From Campylorhamphus procurvoides (lineage: Eukaryota > Chordata > Aves > Passeriformes > Dendrocolaptidae), in contig WBMV01009262.1 of NCBI GenBank assembly GCA_013396655.1, positions 217,080 to 281,079 on the forward strand: a stretch of DNA of 64,000 nucleotides, given 5' to 3'. This document shows, in pieces, positions 10,023 through 26,575 of this stretch. A program made the translations under genes and the position numbers. The notes under the pieces were generated by a model. That model did no database searches. It was not told where the DNA came from and was given only the letters and a program-made list of their open reading frames with translations. Positions within the stretch are counted from its first letter, which is position 1. Each line of letters starts with the position of its first letter.

Positions 10023-11668
10023 TCCTTCACCATCCTCACAGCTGGCTCTGAAGGACACAGGGAAGGACACCTTTAGCCCTTGCTATTGAGAAAGCCAAGC
10101 TGGAGGTGTTCTGGACTGGAGTAAGGGTGTTTTCACAGCAGGAAGAGAATGAAAACAGGAATTCCTCCAACTCAAACCCAAAAGTTTACATTGGCTGCCA
10201 GTCAAACCATCCCAGTAAAGCCAGATGCCTCTGTTTCTCCAACTTGCAGGCAAAGCCATCTTAACCAACCCACCTCCTGGCAAGAAATGATAGGAGAAAA
10301 AGGACAGTGATCCAGTGTGACATGCTCTGCTCTTGAGCCCATTTCCATGAGAGGCATCTGCTCCAAGAGCCCCAGACCCTGAGAGCTCCTTGGATGTCCA
10401 AATACTGATCACTCATCACATATTGCACAAAAATTTCCAAGAAGGGGCAGAAATGAAAGCTGGTTGGGGAAGAAAACAGGGAAGCCAATTGCCCAAGACT
10501 TGAGCTTGTTCGGGCCCGCTGAGCAAGCCTGAGTGAAAACCAGTAACTCTGTGTGTCTGGGTCCTACTTGGTCACTGGTTTGTGCTGAAACACTGATGTG
10601 ATGCAGCCACAGAGCCACGTGAATTCATTGAACCAGCACAAGCAGCTTCACACAGTGTCACACCAACTTTGTCTCCACTGCTTAATGTCACAATCCAAAT
10701 GTTGTAGGAGAAGAAAGGGTGAGGAGCAGGAGGTCCAAACCATGGTTTGTGCTGCAGGCTGTCATAGGCCTTGGAAGAAAGGTAGAAAGATATTTTAGGA
10801 CAACACATGAGGTCCACCAGCCAAATGACATCCCCACTACCTATGACAAGGACCACAGGTCAAGAGCATAGAGTCACAAACCCACTTCCCACAAGGGACA
10901 TCCCAAAGTCAGCTTAACCTACTGCAGCAGAAGGTGCAGCCATCCCAGAGGCAAATCCCAGTGCCTAATCTGGGGACTCAGGAGAGCAGCAAAACTGCCA
11001 GGAACTCATCAGCAGTGTGCCATGCCAACCCTGTGAGGTGGAGAAGCCCTCAGGGACTTGGCCCAACGATTCGACTGCAGTGGGAACATGAAATGATGGT
11101 TCTGGTGTAGGACCACAGATCTCATTTGCTGGAGATGTTGTGTGACTCTCTTGCCCTGAAGGCTGGCTGGATTTTCTGGTAAGGCTGCAATGAGCAAGAG
11201 CAGATATAAAGAACAGTGGGAATTTTTTTTTCCCCTTTGGAGATAGAGTTTTATAGCCCTGGGGCAGATAAGCAGCTTAATATTAACATTAGTGGGGTGG
11301 AAGGTCTCCCCAAGATACATTTATCAGGGGCTGATGAAGTCACCCCTGCATCAGGATGGGGTAGGGGAAGGGAAAAGGCTCAAAGGGAGGGAAATGGGAA
11401 GGCAGTTATTGTTCCACACGCAGCCCTTCTCTTCATAGGGTCAGAGGTGAAACAACCCACTTTATAACACCCCCTCTGCATTTAGCACCTCTCTCTCTCT
11501 TGATGCCAATGAAGACAACCCATGTTGCTGTGGAAGACCTTTCCAAGCAGGAGAAACCCCTGAGACCTTGTTCTGATACCCCTGCAGGCACACATCTCCT
11601 TGAAAATCCCATCCAACAGCCTAGTGATCCCAGGGGAGATCCCAATTTTCCTGCTGGTGTTCATATTG

Positions 11669-11780
11669 TAACAGAATAGAATATTCTGAGTTGAGAGGGA
11701 CTCACAGGGATCACCGAATCCAACTCCTGGCCCTGCACAAGACAACCCCAAGAATCCCATCATGTGCCTCAGTTGCTCAT
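11669..11780 (-). mobile_element. CR1 LINE fragment
   Basis: Contains taacagaatagaatattctg, then gttgagagggactcacaggg and atcaccgaatccaactcctg. Resembles the same CR1 subfamily as 7183-7440, reverse orientation. Confidence 0.7.
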
Positions 11781-13147
11781 AGTAAGTATGGGATTCCATC
11801 TCCCATATCTTTGCTTGCCCCTGACGACCTTCCTCAATTAAACCCTCCAATTACTCCTTGGGTAGCGTGCAAGTGCCACGGTTCCGTTACTGGAATTGTG
11901 GTGGTGATAAGCCAGGGGAGCTTTGATCACTCCATGCCAGATTGTTTTTATGGTTGGTTTGAAAATGAGTCATGAGATCAGTCATGGCAACAGGGCTCCA
12001 GCCTCTCTTTCAAGGTGGGGCAATGCTCCCAGCACCCTCATTCCCACCAGAAAATGTCCAGGCAGACACACAACCTGAGACCCTCAAACTGAGACACCTG
12101 CCTGATACCAGTATTCAGGCTGGTGGCATCTCCTCGCTGGGAAAGCCAATCTACAGCCCCAAAATGGGCTAGAGATGCCACTTGTGACCCTTCCTCATGG
12201 ATGGAAAGAAGACAGGGGTTGCTCCAACACTTAATGACTTTCCTCATTAAAAGTGAATGCTGCATTTCTAATTTCTTTCCTTTGGCTCTTTGAGATCTGT
12301 TGAAAGGAATTGTCTCTCCATGGGGATTTAAGCTTTTGTGTCTCCTTTTTGCTGCTTGTCTCCAACACTGGTGACAGAAGGAAACCCCCCAAAACCATCT
12401 TTCTCACTGCATCTCCACTGGAACAGAGCTGGGATCTCTCATGCCTTGAACTGGTGGTCTGGTTTCCCCTTTTTTGAGGAAAAAGTCTCTGCTCAACCTC
12501 CATGAGCAGCTTCTGGGGTGCTGGAGGTGGTGGAAACTTTTCACTGTGGTGGTTTGGGGAAGATGCTGGTTCTCTGCTCCATCCAGGTTAAACCTGTGGA
12601 TGGAGCAGAGCTTGAGACAACAGTGCTGGACACATTGAACCTGGAACATGGCTCTGCTCCAGTGCTGTGGGGGCTTCCAAACCAGTGTGAACCCTTCTTC
12701 TTCCTCCTCCCACGCCTCCTCTCCCTCTTCCCCGTGGAAAGAAGGCAGTGTTGGGGCTGATCGATTGCCCTGTGCCATCAGAGGTAAAAGGTACCTGTGA
12801 ATCAGAGCGAATGGAGGCAGGAAAGGATGGAGTTTGTCCCCAGGTTGAGAAGGGAACAGCAGAGATTCAGAGATAACTGCTCCTTGCATGCAAAGTGCTG
12901 CTCAGGAAAAGCTTCAGGCTCCCAGAAATTTTCCTCAAACCTGGCTGTAGCCCCACTCTGGCATGATTTTCCATGGGGGAAAGGAAAAGGGGAAAGAGAT
13001 GCCCTGTACAGCTGGGGGCAACCAGGTCCCACTAACACTGGCAGCATGAGCCAAAAGCTTCTAGGACTTGGGGTGCTCCTCAACCCCTGTGCTAGCTGCA
13101 GGATGGGGGCTGGAGAGCCAGGATGCATTCAGGGCTGGCAGACACCT

Positions 13148-13216
13148 GTATGTCCCCAACACTGAGAAAGATCCCCAACACTGAAAAAGGTCCCCAACAC
13201 TGAGAAAGGTCCCCAA
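13148..13216. repeat. 20-bp tandem repeat, about 3.5 copies
   Basis: The unit tccccaacactgagaaagg repeats head to tail with single-base changes. Confidence 0.85.
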
Positions 13217-14843
13217 CCTGATCCACGGAAATTAAAAGCATCCTGGGAATGAAGGCTCCCCAGGAGAGCCCTTGAAAGGAGGCTGTTCTCCACATCCAAG
13301 AGGGTTCTGGGGTTGGCACAGAGGGAGAAGCCTCTTTAAAACTCAGACTTGAGGGGATGAAGGGAGCAGGATCCTAATTCACCGAAGCGTTGCTTTCCTC
13401 AGTCGCTGGGATTTGGGGCATGAACGCCCTCCCGTGGCACCCATCACAGCAGCTCCTCCAGTGCTTGTGGCTGCTGGGCACAGAGTAGCCACGGGTTTTA
13501 TCCCTGATATGTGGTTTTTTTTGTGGGGAGGAACATTTAGGGAGGGCAATCTCCAGGAGACTGACCCCCCTGCAGAGCATCCCACATCCCACACATCCTC
13601 AGTAACTGTGGGAGCTGCAGAACCAGCCGAATTCGGTTCCCTTCGGGGATTGTTCAGCTGGAAGGTGAATTCTCCAGGTTGCAGTGAGCTGGAAGTTTTC
13701 CTGCTGACTTTACTCTGATGTTCCCAGCCACCACCTGCAGATTTTCACTGTCTCATACGTTCAAGGAAACAACCCTTACCTTTCTCTCCCCACCATTTCT
13801 CATCCTGCCTGCACTGCCAGAATCGCCCAGAGGCACCAAACCCGCCTCTCGACAGGGACTGAACCAGCTGGGAGATGCAGAGAAGAGGCAGAGAAAGGAC
13901 AGGCAATTGCCCATCATCCTTCACTCGGCCGGGATTTCATCCTCGGCTCCTTCTCTGTTGCGTTTTCTTCCCTTTCTTTTATTTCCCCGGTTCCTTCTGA
14001 TCCCAGCCAGCTGAAGGGCCCCCTCTCCTGGTGCGAGGCAGGGAGAGTGCCATCCATACCTCACCTGCCGTGGCCAAATTCATCCTTCCCTTCCAGCCAG
14101 GGAATCACACCCTCAAACCAAGACCTGTCCTGGGAAAAATTCCAGACGAGCTATGGCAGCAGCTGTGCCCAGAGGATCCCCTCCCATATCTCCTTCATGG
14201 ACCACATCATCCATCATCCTTCCAGCCATCCCTGGGGGTGTTCATGGTCTTGGGATTTCAGGGGGAGAAAACCCCCTATGTGATCTCTGAGTATCCGTTG
14301 TTGTGGGGTTTTTTGGAGTATTTCCCTCTTCCTGATACACTGGGGAAACCTGGGACTGGGCACGATTCCCCACCAAGCTGGGTTCATGCCTGGTCTTTTC
14401 ACCCAAGAGCTGAGAGCCACCAGCTTCGTGCTGCTCCAGGGAAAGGGGGACTTCTGGCTCCAGTGGTGCTGTGATGAGGATATTTCTGGAATCCGAGCTA
14501 ACTGTCACACAGCACATCCTGTCAGGGTGCAGAGGAGTGTTGAAGAGTGTGCAGGGCTAGGTGGGTGCACCGATGCATGCGTGGATGGGTTTGGGCTTGC
14601 AAACGCATTTCTGGTACGCAAGCTGGTTTCAGTTCCTTCCAGCATGGGCAAGGATGAGTCCCTTCCCCAACTCCTCGATGCCAAATGAGCCCACCAGACC
14701 CTGGGGGAAACTTGGGGCTGCAAAGGGATGCCTGACTCCAGCAGCAGGTCCCTGGCTCTTTCCTGTGCACTGAGCAAGGATGTGCTTCCTAAAAATGAGC
14801 GGGGCTTTGCAACCCACTCCCTTGACCTCTGGGATTTCCCTGG

Positions 14844-15050
14844 TTCTGTACCCTGACTTTCCCTGTCCCCTACAGTCTCTTTTTCCCCTTCAGATCCATC
14901 TCCATCACCTCTTCCTTTCCCCCAGTTCCGTACCTTGACTTTCCCTGTTCCCTGAAGTCTCTTTTTCCCCTTCAGATCCATCTCCATCACCTCTTCCTTG
15001 CCCTTCATTCCCTTCAGTGACATCTCCATCACATCTTCCTGGTCCCCTCA
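14844..15050. repeat. 82-bp tandem repeat, about 2.5 copies
   Basis: The unit starts ttctgtaccctgactttccc at 14844 and repeats from 14926 (ttccgtaccttgactttccc), then degenerates. It shares ctctttttccccttcagatc and catctccatcacctcttcct. Confidence 0.8.
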
Positions 15051-15664
15051 TCCCAGAGAGAACATCCTTCCCTCCCAGACGTGCAGGACCAGGGCCAAGA
15101 GCTTACTTTTTACATCCTCCATCAGGAGATACATCCATGAGAGTGTCACTGTCAGTGGCCACAGTCTCCTCCCATGCCATGGCATTCTGGTTAGGATGCT
15201 GAAGGATAGGGAGAGGTGATGGTCAGCAGAAAACTGGCGGTAGGTTGGTATCCAGACTTCCTGCTTCGCTGTGTGTGATGGTGCTGGTGCTGGGGCAGGA
15301 AGTGACAAATACCTCAGTGTCACCTTGACATTCCATGAGAACACACCCACGGTACGGATGCACCGGGTACCAGAGCCGATACCTGGCCACCCCAAGTGGC
15401 AGTGGAGTGCAGAAGGAAAAGGGATGGGACACACAGAGGATGCTTCCCCCACTCTCCATTATGTTCCCTTGCTGGAGCAGACCGAGGGATATTTGCAGGC
15501 TGCAGTGCAGAGGATGCCATCCCTCCAACAGACATCCCAGAGACCCTGGGATGCTGCAGTGAGGGGTGGGAGATGGGGGGGAGACCCCAGGACAGACCCC
15601 CGCTCTCTGCCCACCTTTCTGTAGCCAGATCCCCCCTCTCACCCCTGTCATCATCATCATCATC

Positions 15665-16160
15665 AATGAACGATGAAATCAGAGAATGGATTGGAAGGGG
15701 CCTTAAAGCTCATCGAATCATTCTATTAATTCCATTAATTCTATCCTATATTATCATGTCATATCATGTCCTTATATGGCATTGTATGATGTTACACTCT
15801 ATGATATTTTTATGTGAGGTCATGTTATGTATTAATACTTTGTTATTTGAGCAGTTTATCATTATTTATTGTTTTATTATTATTACTGTTATTATCTTCT
15901 TGAGCCACTGAATCAGAGAGTAGTTTAGGTTGGAAGGGACCTTAAAGATCATCCAGAAATTTTTATTATATTATAGTATATTATTCTTATATTATGATCT
16001 CATATTCTAATATACCATATCATGTCACATCATGTTGTTATATTCTATATTATATTGTTATTTCCCTATTTGAGCATTTTATAATTTTTATTCTATTATT
16101 ATTATTAATATTGATATTATCTTGTAGAGCCATAGAATAATTGATTGGTTTAAGTATTAT
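15665..16160. repeat. Composite tandem repeat of CR1 tail plus AT-rich spacer
   Basis: Three CR1-like tail pieces (ttggaaggggccttaaagct near 15690, ttggaagggaccttaaagat near 15930, catagaataattgattggtt near 16131) each precede or follow an AT-rich spacer with tatcatgtcatatcatgt and ttattattattac words. The spacing is about 225-240 bp. This suggests a CR1 3' end that became the unit of a local satellite. Confidence 0.6.
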
Positions 16161-16535
16161 AGCCGCTCCCGGTGCCGCTGCCGGTGTCGTTCCTACTGCC
16201 GGTGCGGGTCTCGTTGTCGCTGTCGGTTCTCTTGCTAGACCCGGTGCCGGTGCCGTTCCCGATGTTGGTGTGCGCCCCGCTGCCGCTGCCGGTGCTGGTG
16301 GCGGTCCCAATGCCGTCGCCGCTCCCGCCCTCGGTGCAGGTCCAGTCCCCGTCCCTGTTCCCATCCCCGGTACTGGTGGTGGTCCCAGTGCCGTCGCCGC
16401 TCCCACTCTCCGTACAGATCTGCCCCCGTCCCCGGTGCAGGTCCTGTCCCCGTTCCCGGCCCCATCCCCATCCCCATCCCCGGCCCCATCCCCATCCTCG
16501 TCCCCATCCCCGTCCTCGTCCCCATCCCCATCCCC
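16160..16535. repeat. GC-rich low-complexity repeat next to a gap
   Basis: Degenerate gccgctgccggtg words give way to ccatccccgtcctcgtcccc words up to the N run. Long open frames in all frames here encode only Pro/Ser/Arg or Gly/Asp strings and arise from the repeat. Confidence 0.8.
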
Positions 16536-17109
16536 NNNNNNNNNNNNNNNNNNNNNNNNNNNNNNNNNNNNNNNNNNNNNNNNNNNNNNNNNNNNNNNNN
16601 NNNNNNNNNNNNNNNNNNNNNNNNNNNNNNNNNNNNNNNNNNNNNNNNNNNNNNNNNNNNNNNNNNNNNNNNNNNNNNNNNNNNNNNNNNNNNNNNNNNN
16701 NNNNNNNNNNNNNNNNNNNNNNNNNNNNNNNNNNNNNNNNNNNNNNNNNNNNNNNNNNNNNNNNNNNNNNNNNNNNNNNNNNNNNNNNNNNNNNNNNNNN
16801 NNNNNNNNNNNNNNNNNNNNNNNNNNNNNNNNNNNNNNNNNNNNNNNNNNNNNNNNNNNNNNNNNNNNNNNNNNNNNNNNNNNNNNNNNNNNNNNNNNNN
16901 NNNNNNNNNNNNNNNNNNNNNNNNNNNNNNNNNNNNNNNNNNNNNNNNNNNNNNNNNNNNNNNNNNNNNNNNNNNNNNNNNNNNNNNNNNNNNNNNNNNN
17001 NNNNNNNNNNNNNNNNNNNNNNNNNNNNNNNNNNNNNNNNNNNNNNNNNNNNNNNNNNNNNNNNNNNNNNNNNNNNNNNNNNNNNNNNNNNNNNNNNNNN
17101 NNNNNNNNN
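16536..17109. other. Assembly gap (574 N)
   Basis: Gap inside a GC-rich tandem repeat, likely over a CpG island. It may hide the first noncoding exon of CSK. Confidence 0.98.
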
Positions 17110-17310
17110 TCCCCAGGGGCATCCCGGCCCCGGCCCTGGTCTCCATGGCGACGGGCAGGGACCCCCCGCAGCATCCCTCGGCACGGACCGGGGTACCAAC
17201 TCCTCCCGCTGCATCCCCATCCCATACAAAGGACCCTGGGAGCGGGAGTGGGAAGGGGGGGGGGGGGGGTTTGGAACGAAAGGAGGGGCCCCGGGTATCT
17301 GGAGCGTTCA
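17110..17310 (+). promoter_or_regulatory. CpG-rich segment, possible CSK promoter
   Basis: GC-rich DNA right of the gap contains GTCTCCATGGCGAC (17139-17152), a near-palindrome resembling an RFX X-box, and a run of about 14 G near 17260. It is the only CpG-rich stretch between CYP1A and CSK, and CSK has a 5'UTR exon at 21650 whose partner must lie upstream. The link to CSK is inference. Confidence 0.35.
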
Positions 17311-20300
17311 TTGTTGGTTTGAATTTTTTAAATTTGGGGATTTTTGGCCGGTGGGGGGGGCAATAAGGCGGTGGCAGGGGGGTATTTATAGCCACGGCTG
17401 TTGCTCGTTGGTTTAGCGAGAGTGAAAGGGGCTGTGCCGTCGGGTGGAAAAAAAAAACCCAACAAAATTCAGAGAGGAAAGTCCAAAAAAAAAATGAAAG
17501 TCGGAGATGTGAGGGCTGGGGAGCGGGAGGAGGAGGAGGGTGGCAGCCTTCCTCGCTGGACAGGGGTTTGTTCCCAGGGGACCCACGGAGGAGCGCAGCC
17601 CCATCCTGGCAAGGTGGGGAGTGGCCAGAGAGGTTCAGGGAGGGATGTGGAAGGTTTTGGAAGCATCCCCATCCTCCATCGTGGAGCATCGGTGGGATGG
17701 GGGTGATGAAACCGTTGCAAGCCCGGGGAGTTTTGGGGTGCAGTTCACTCAGTGACTGCTGCCTCCCCCGTCTTTTCGGTTTCCGCTGAGTGCTTGCCAA
17801 AAAAACCCCTTCCGTGCTCCTCTCCGTGCCACATGCGCATCCTCAGGGATGCCCTGACACCCTCCAGGACCTGGGAAGAGAAAAATTACCCTGATGAGGT
17901 TTTTGTAGGGTAGAGGAGGACCAGGAAAACCTCATGGCTCTGGCAAGGCCGGGAGCAACTTCCCTCCAGGCCTCCACTTGCCTCTGACTGTCCCCCAGGT
18001 GCCTGCTATGTCTGACCAGCAGCATCATCTCTTTCTCTTCTTAAAAAAATTTAAATCCCTGAAAAAGAAGGAAGACACCCTCCCCTTCCTCACAGTGGGG
18101 CACCCAGTTGGGGGTGGTTTTGGGGGGAGCAGCTCTGAAACCATTTGAGCTCAGAGATGAGATGAAGGAGGAACAGTTTTCTTTCAGTTAGAGTAATCAT
18201 AGGTGTTCATTGTAATAACAGGCGATAAGATCTTTCAGAGGCAGGGAGGATGTTGTCTGGTTTTGGGTTGGTTTGGGTGGGTATTTTTTAAGTTTAGAGA
18301 ACTTCAGAGGGAGATGTTTTGGTCAGGGGAGATGGATGAGCAGAAGGAGGTAAATGCAGATGGCATCCACGCACCTGTTTCCATCAGGAATGAAGGTTTT
18401 CTACCATCGACAACTAAACTTTATTTAAAATAGAGTCATCTTGGTGATGGGCAGGGTCTCCCTGTTCCCCTGACTGGGTTTGAAATGGAAATGCAGCATC
18501 TTTCCCTCACCCCATCCCATGGTGATGGTGCCTCTGAGGTGGGATTCACACTAGGAATCCCAGATTCCTCCCCCAGCCTACCTGTGGGTCTGGCCCAACA
18601 CTATTTTGGCTGGTGATTAATGACAGGAAGGGTTTCCTTAGCTTGTTGTTCTGGTGCCCTTTGGATTATTAGGGTGGCAAAGGTATTCCTTGCGCCTGCC
18701 CTTCCCACCTTTCCTGGCTCCTGCCTGCTGAGCCAGGCTTCCCAGAAAGAAATGCAGAAGCAGGACTATGGGGAAGGCAGTGGGGATGGACCTCGGGGGG
18801 CAGCATTGGGATGAAATCCATCACTGGGATTCCTGGACTGAGTGGCTCAGAGCATGCTCAGGTAGAGAAAAAAAGGGACATGGGTTTTGGCAGAGAGTGG
18901 GTTCACCCAAAGCCCCGATTCAGGAATGGGGGAGCTTGCAGAGGGAACGAACCCGTGCCTGGAACCAAACCTGGCACTCAGCTCTGCCAGATCGGTCGAG
19001 CCGCTCCCCGGCTAATTTTTTTAATTATTATTTTCTTTCCTGTGCTGCCGCACATCCTCCGTTAGGAGAGAAGGGGCAATGCCCGTGTTTCCCTGGAAGG
19101 CAGAGAATGCTGCTTTTAAAGCTCTGGATCCCCTCTGCCAGCATCAAGGCATCCTTCTCCTACCCTACCGTCCCGTGGGGATACGGAGCCGGCGGAAGAG
19201 GCCACAGGCACGAGGTTGTGGCCGCCGTGGGTGACGTGCACGGCAGGAACCGCTGGCTGTCACATGAGGCCACCGCAGGCCTTCAGGGGGCCGGGTGGCA
19301 GCTGCTCTGGAGCTGGGGGTTCTCAGGGGCATGTGGTTTCCTCCTCAGAAAGTCTCTGAGGCAGAAATTAGGTACCAATTGGAAAGGAAATGAGGCTTGG
19401 GAGGAGGAAGGTCCATCATTGGGGTGATGGATATCCGGGCTCTGAAAAAGGCAGCTCTCAGTGTTTTAATCACCTCCCTCTTTAAAACTGAAAAAAGCAC
19501 ATTTATTGTGTGTATTTATTCCAATGCCATGAATATCCATGATCTGGGAAGATAAATAAGCTGGGACCAGCTGGAGCATGTACTTGGTGGGGTTTGCTGG
19601 GGCAGTTTCCTCTTTAGCAGGGAAAAAAATACTCTTTGTGAAGGCAGGCTATGAATTTTATATCCACTCTGCTTTTATCAAATACATCCATGAGCTGAAA
19701 GCCCAAACAACCAAACCTTTGGATTGGGAAGATCCAGCTCCTGTGCAGGCTGGGAAATGGCTTCTCCAACCTGCAGGTGGGCTGTGGTCCTGGGATGGAA
19801 CTCTGGCCTTCTAGGGGATGCTCTTGTATCCTGACCTGTCTCCAGCCAGGGTTATCCAGCTGGAGTCACATCTCGGATGAAACCTGCATCATGCTCATTT
19901 TTGGATATTTTAAATATATTTTAAATATATTTTAATATTTTATAATGCCCAGACTGTGGGAAGTGCTGACTGAACACTTTGGACATGAGCTGCTCCTTGA
20001 GGAACACCCAGGACCAGCTTCTGCTCAGTGTCCCCACCAGGTGCTGGATGGGGAACAAGGCTGACAGCCCTGGCAGTGGGAAATCCCCTCCACAGGGATG
20101 CAGGGGCATCACATCTTAAACCAGCTGCTTCCAGGCTTCAGCTGAATCCCTCCATGGACTGAGAGAGCAGAGTTTATTCCGTGGTTTTTCTTGTGGTAGG
20201 TTTTGGATCCAGACTTTTTGCCGAAATTTTTGTTCCATCCAAATTTTAACCAAAAGTCAGCTTGGAAAGGCAGGGAGTTTGAGCTGGGGCCGTTTCAGGG

Positions 20301-21649
20301 GGATGGTGCTCCCTAGCCCAGCATCACACAGCTCTGCCCTCCCCTGGATCCTGGGCCATCCATGGCATGAGCCCTTCAAGCCCATCAGGTTGGGTTTGGG
20401 TGCCATCTCGAGAGGCTTTTCCTCATTAGCAGCCCCAGAGCTGGCTGGGAACAAAACCAACCCGACTGCAGTGATGGACACTGGAAACTCCAGTGCTTGG
20501 GTGCCCAAACTCTGTTCTTAGGATGAGCATCCAGGCCTTGATTTCTCCTCTCTGCTGCTGCAAATAAAAGCAATTTGTGTTGTGTCCCCACCCTAGGGGA
20601 AGGTGAAGGAGCTGGTTGGTGGCAGCGTGACGACTTTTCCGGAAAGCTCAGGGCATGGCTGTGGTGGAAACAGGGCCACGTTCTCACCGCATTCTTCCTC
20701 CCCACAGTTCTGCCCCTTATCTTCTTCCTCCTTCCGTCTCAGCCTTGCCCCTTGTTTCACTTCCTCCTTCCCAAAATACTTCGAGTTGCTGATGGCAGGG
20801 CTGGGAACGGTGGCTGCCGATGATGCTGAATTGATACAACGAATTAATAAATGTTTGGGTGGTTTTTGGGGGATTGCTCTGCCTGTCTGTGCCCCCAGCC
20901 CAGCGTGACCCCAGGTCCTCGGCCCAAGAAAGCCTGGTTTGATTCCAGGCCCGGTGACTTCATCCTTTCCCTGGGGTAGGAGCCGTGAGAATAAAGCTGG
21001 GTTTGTTCCCCTCCCACACACATCCCAGGGCCTCATGGGGGAACAGAGCACCACCCCTGGTCAGTGCATCCCCCTGAGATTTAGAAGCTGGTAGGACTGC
21101 TTGTGTACCAGAGTCCCCATGGCTTTTATCCCCCAGGGAGTAGATGCATTTTATTTTTTTAAATCCCAGGCCTGGGAAGCTCTCAGGGCTGGATGTTTCC
21201 ACACATGAGCCACGAGGGGAGAGTGGGGCTTTGGCTGCATAGCCTGGAAGAGGAGTGGGATAGGACTCCTGGAGATCATCCCCACTCCCTTCTCTGGGCA
21301 TCTCCATCTGTCCACACTGTACTGTATTTTAACTTGCTGCAGATGCTGCACTTAAAAACTCTGCTTTTAAGAAGCTGTATCCATGCAAATACCTCATAAT
21401 CTGTGTGAGCAGCTCCACACTTGTCCCATCTCTGACTTGCAAGGACTGAACAGACCCAGAGCTCCTACTTTCACCTCAGTTTGGTGTTATTTTGGAAGCA
21501 ACACCTCAGACCTGGTGGTTTTCTTGGTGGGAGAAGAGAGGCTCATGTGGCTTTCAAGCATCCCTTGGGGGATGCTGCTCCCTCTGCATCCTCCCTAGAT
21601 GTCTGTCCCTGCCATGGCCAATTCTCAGTCATCCTTTCTCCCCATGCAG
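17310..21649. other. Probable CSK 5' intron; no coding sequence seen
   Basis: About 4.3 kb of unique-looking DNA with no exon I can support. It has an AT-rich tandem near 19904-19944 and AATAAA words near 20563 and 20845 that belong to no gene I can identify. If the CpG-rich segment at 17110 is the CSK promoter, this is CSK intron 1. Confidence 0.4.
19904..19944. repeat. AT-rich tandem repeat
   Basis: Three copies of a 13-bp ttttaaatatat-type unit, then decay. Confidence 0.75.
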
Positions 21650-21712
21650 GTCTCATGGTACCAAGTGACGTGTCCTCCCTGTGAGATTCGTACCCCTCAA
21701 CGTCCTGAGAAG

Positions 21713-25851
<4,139 letters not shown>

Positions 25852-26575
25852 GGGGGGGCTCACCCACCCCAGCAGCTTGGGGGGGGGACCCACACTGGGG
25901 GTGGGACCAGGGTGTGGGCAGCCCCCCTGCCCAGCCCCAGCACCAGGAGGGAGCCCCGGGGGTATCCTCCCCACCCAAATCCCCTGGTTGCTTCCAAACT
26001 TCCAAATCTGTCAGTTTTTATTTTTATTTTCCAGGTTTGGGGTGGGGTTTTTTGTGTTTTTTTTTTTTGGTCTCCCAGGCTCTTTTTTTTTTTATTATTT
26101 TTGTGGATTTTTTTTTTGTTGTTGTTTTCTCCGTTTTGGGGGGGTGCTTTGTTGGTTTTTTTGGGGGTTTTTTATTATTTCCAGCAGGGCCCAGCTGAGT
26201 GCTGGGCATTTTACTAAAGTACGAATCTTATTTTTTAATGTAATTAAAAGAAAAAAAAATAGAAAAAAAAAAAAGAGAGAGAGAGAGGAAGGTTGCTAAA
26301 AGGAGAATAATAGTAAATAAACCAATGAAATGGACACACAAAAAGGAAACCCCCAGCGACAGACATGATGGTTGACGGGGAGAGGCTGGATTTGCTCCCC
26401 TCCTGGGAGAGCGTGGCCACATCCCCGCCAGATGCTTTTTTTTTTGGGTTGTTTTGCTTTAAACTCGTTGCAATGTTTGCATGCTGTCTCCAGAGGCCTT
26501 TTTTTCCAGTCCTGTCCAGTGCTTTATTCTCATGTAATGCTACCGACTGTGAGATTAAAAACTGTAATTAAAAAA
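25852..26575 (+). other. CSK: CSK 3'UTR with T/G-rich low-complexity tracts
   Basis: After the stop at 25849-25851, about 700 nt follow with long T and TG runs (26030-26175) and a purine run (26245-26290). Candidate poly(A) signals are AATAAA near 26315 and ATTAAA at 26553-26558, the latter just before a genomic A-run. Open frames across it encode only Phe/Gly strings. Confidence 0.6.

Larger units (their letters stand above)
10030..15660. other. Non-coding intergenic DNA between CYP1A and CSK
   Basis: About 5.6 kb without a recognisable exon. The open frames are short, lack family motifs and have no conserved splice pattern. It contains a CR1 fragment (11669-11780), a 20-bp tandem repeat (13148-13216) and an 82-bp tandem repeat (14844-15050). 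Confidence 0.6.

Noticed and set aside
16050..17800. Open frames of 390-520 codons in several frames on both strands
   Set aside because: They run through a GC repeat and 574 N; the peptides are low-complexity strings in every frame.
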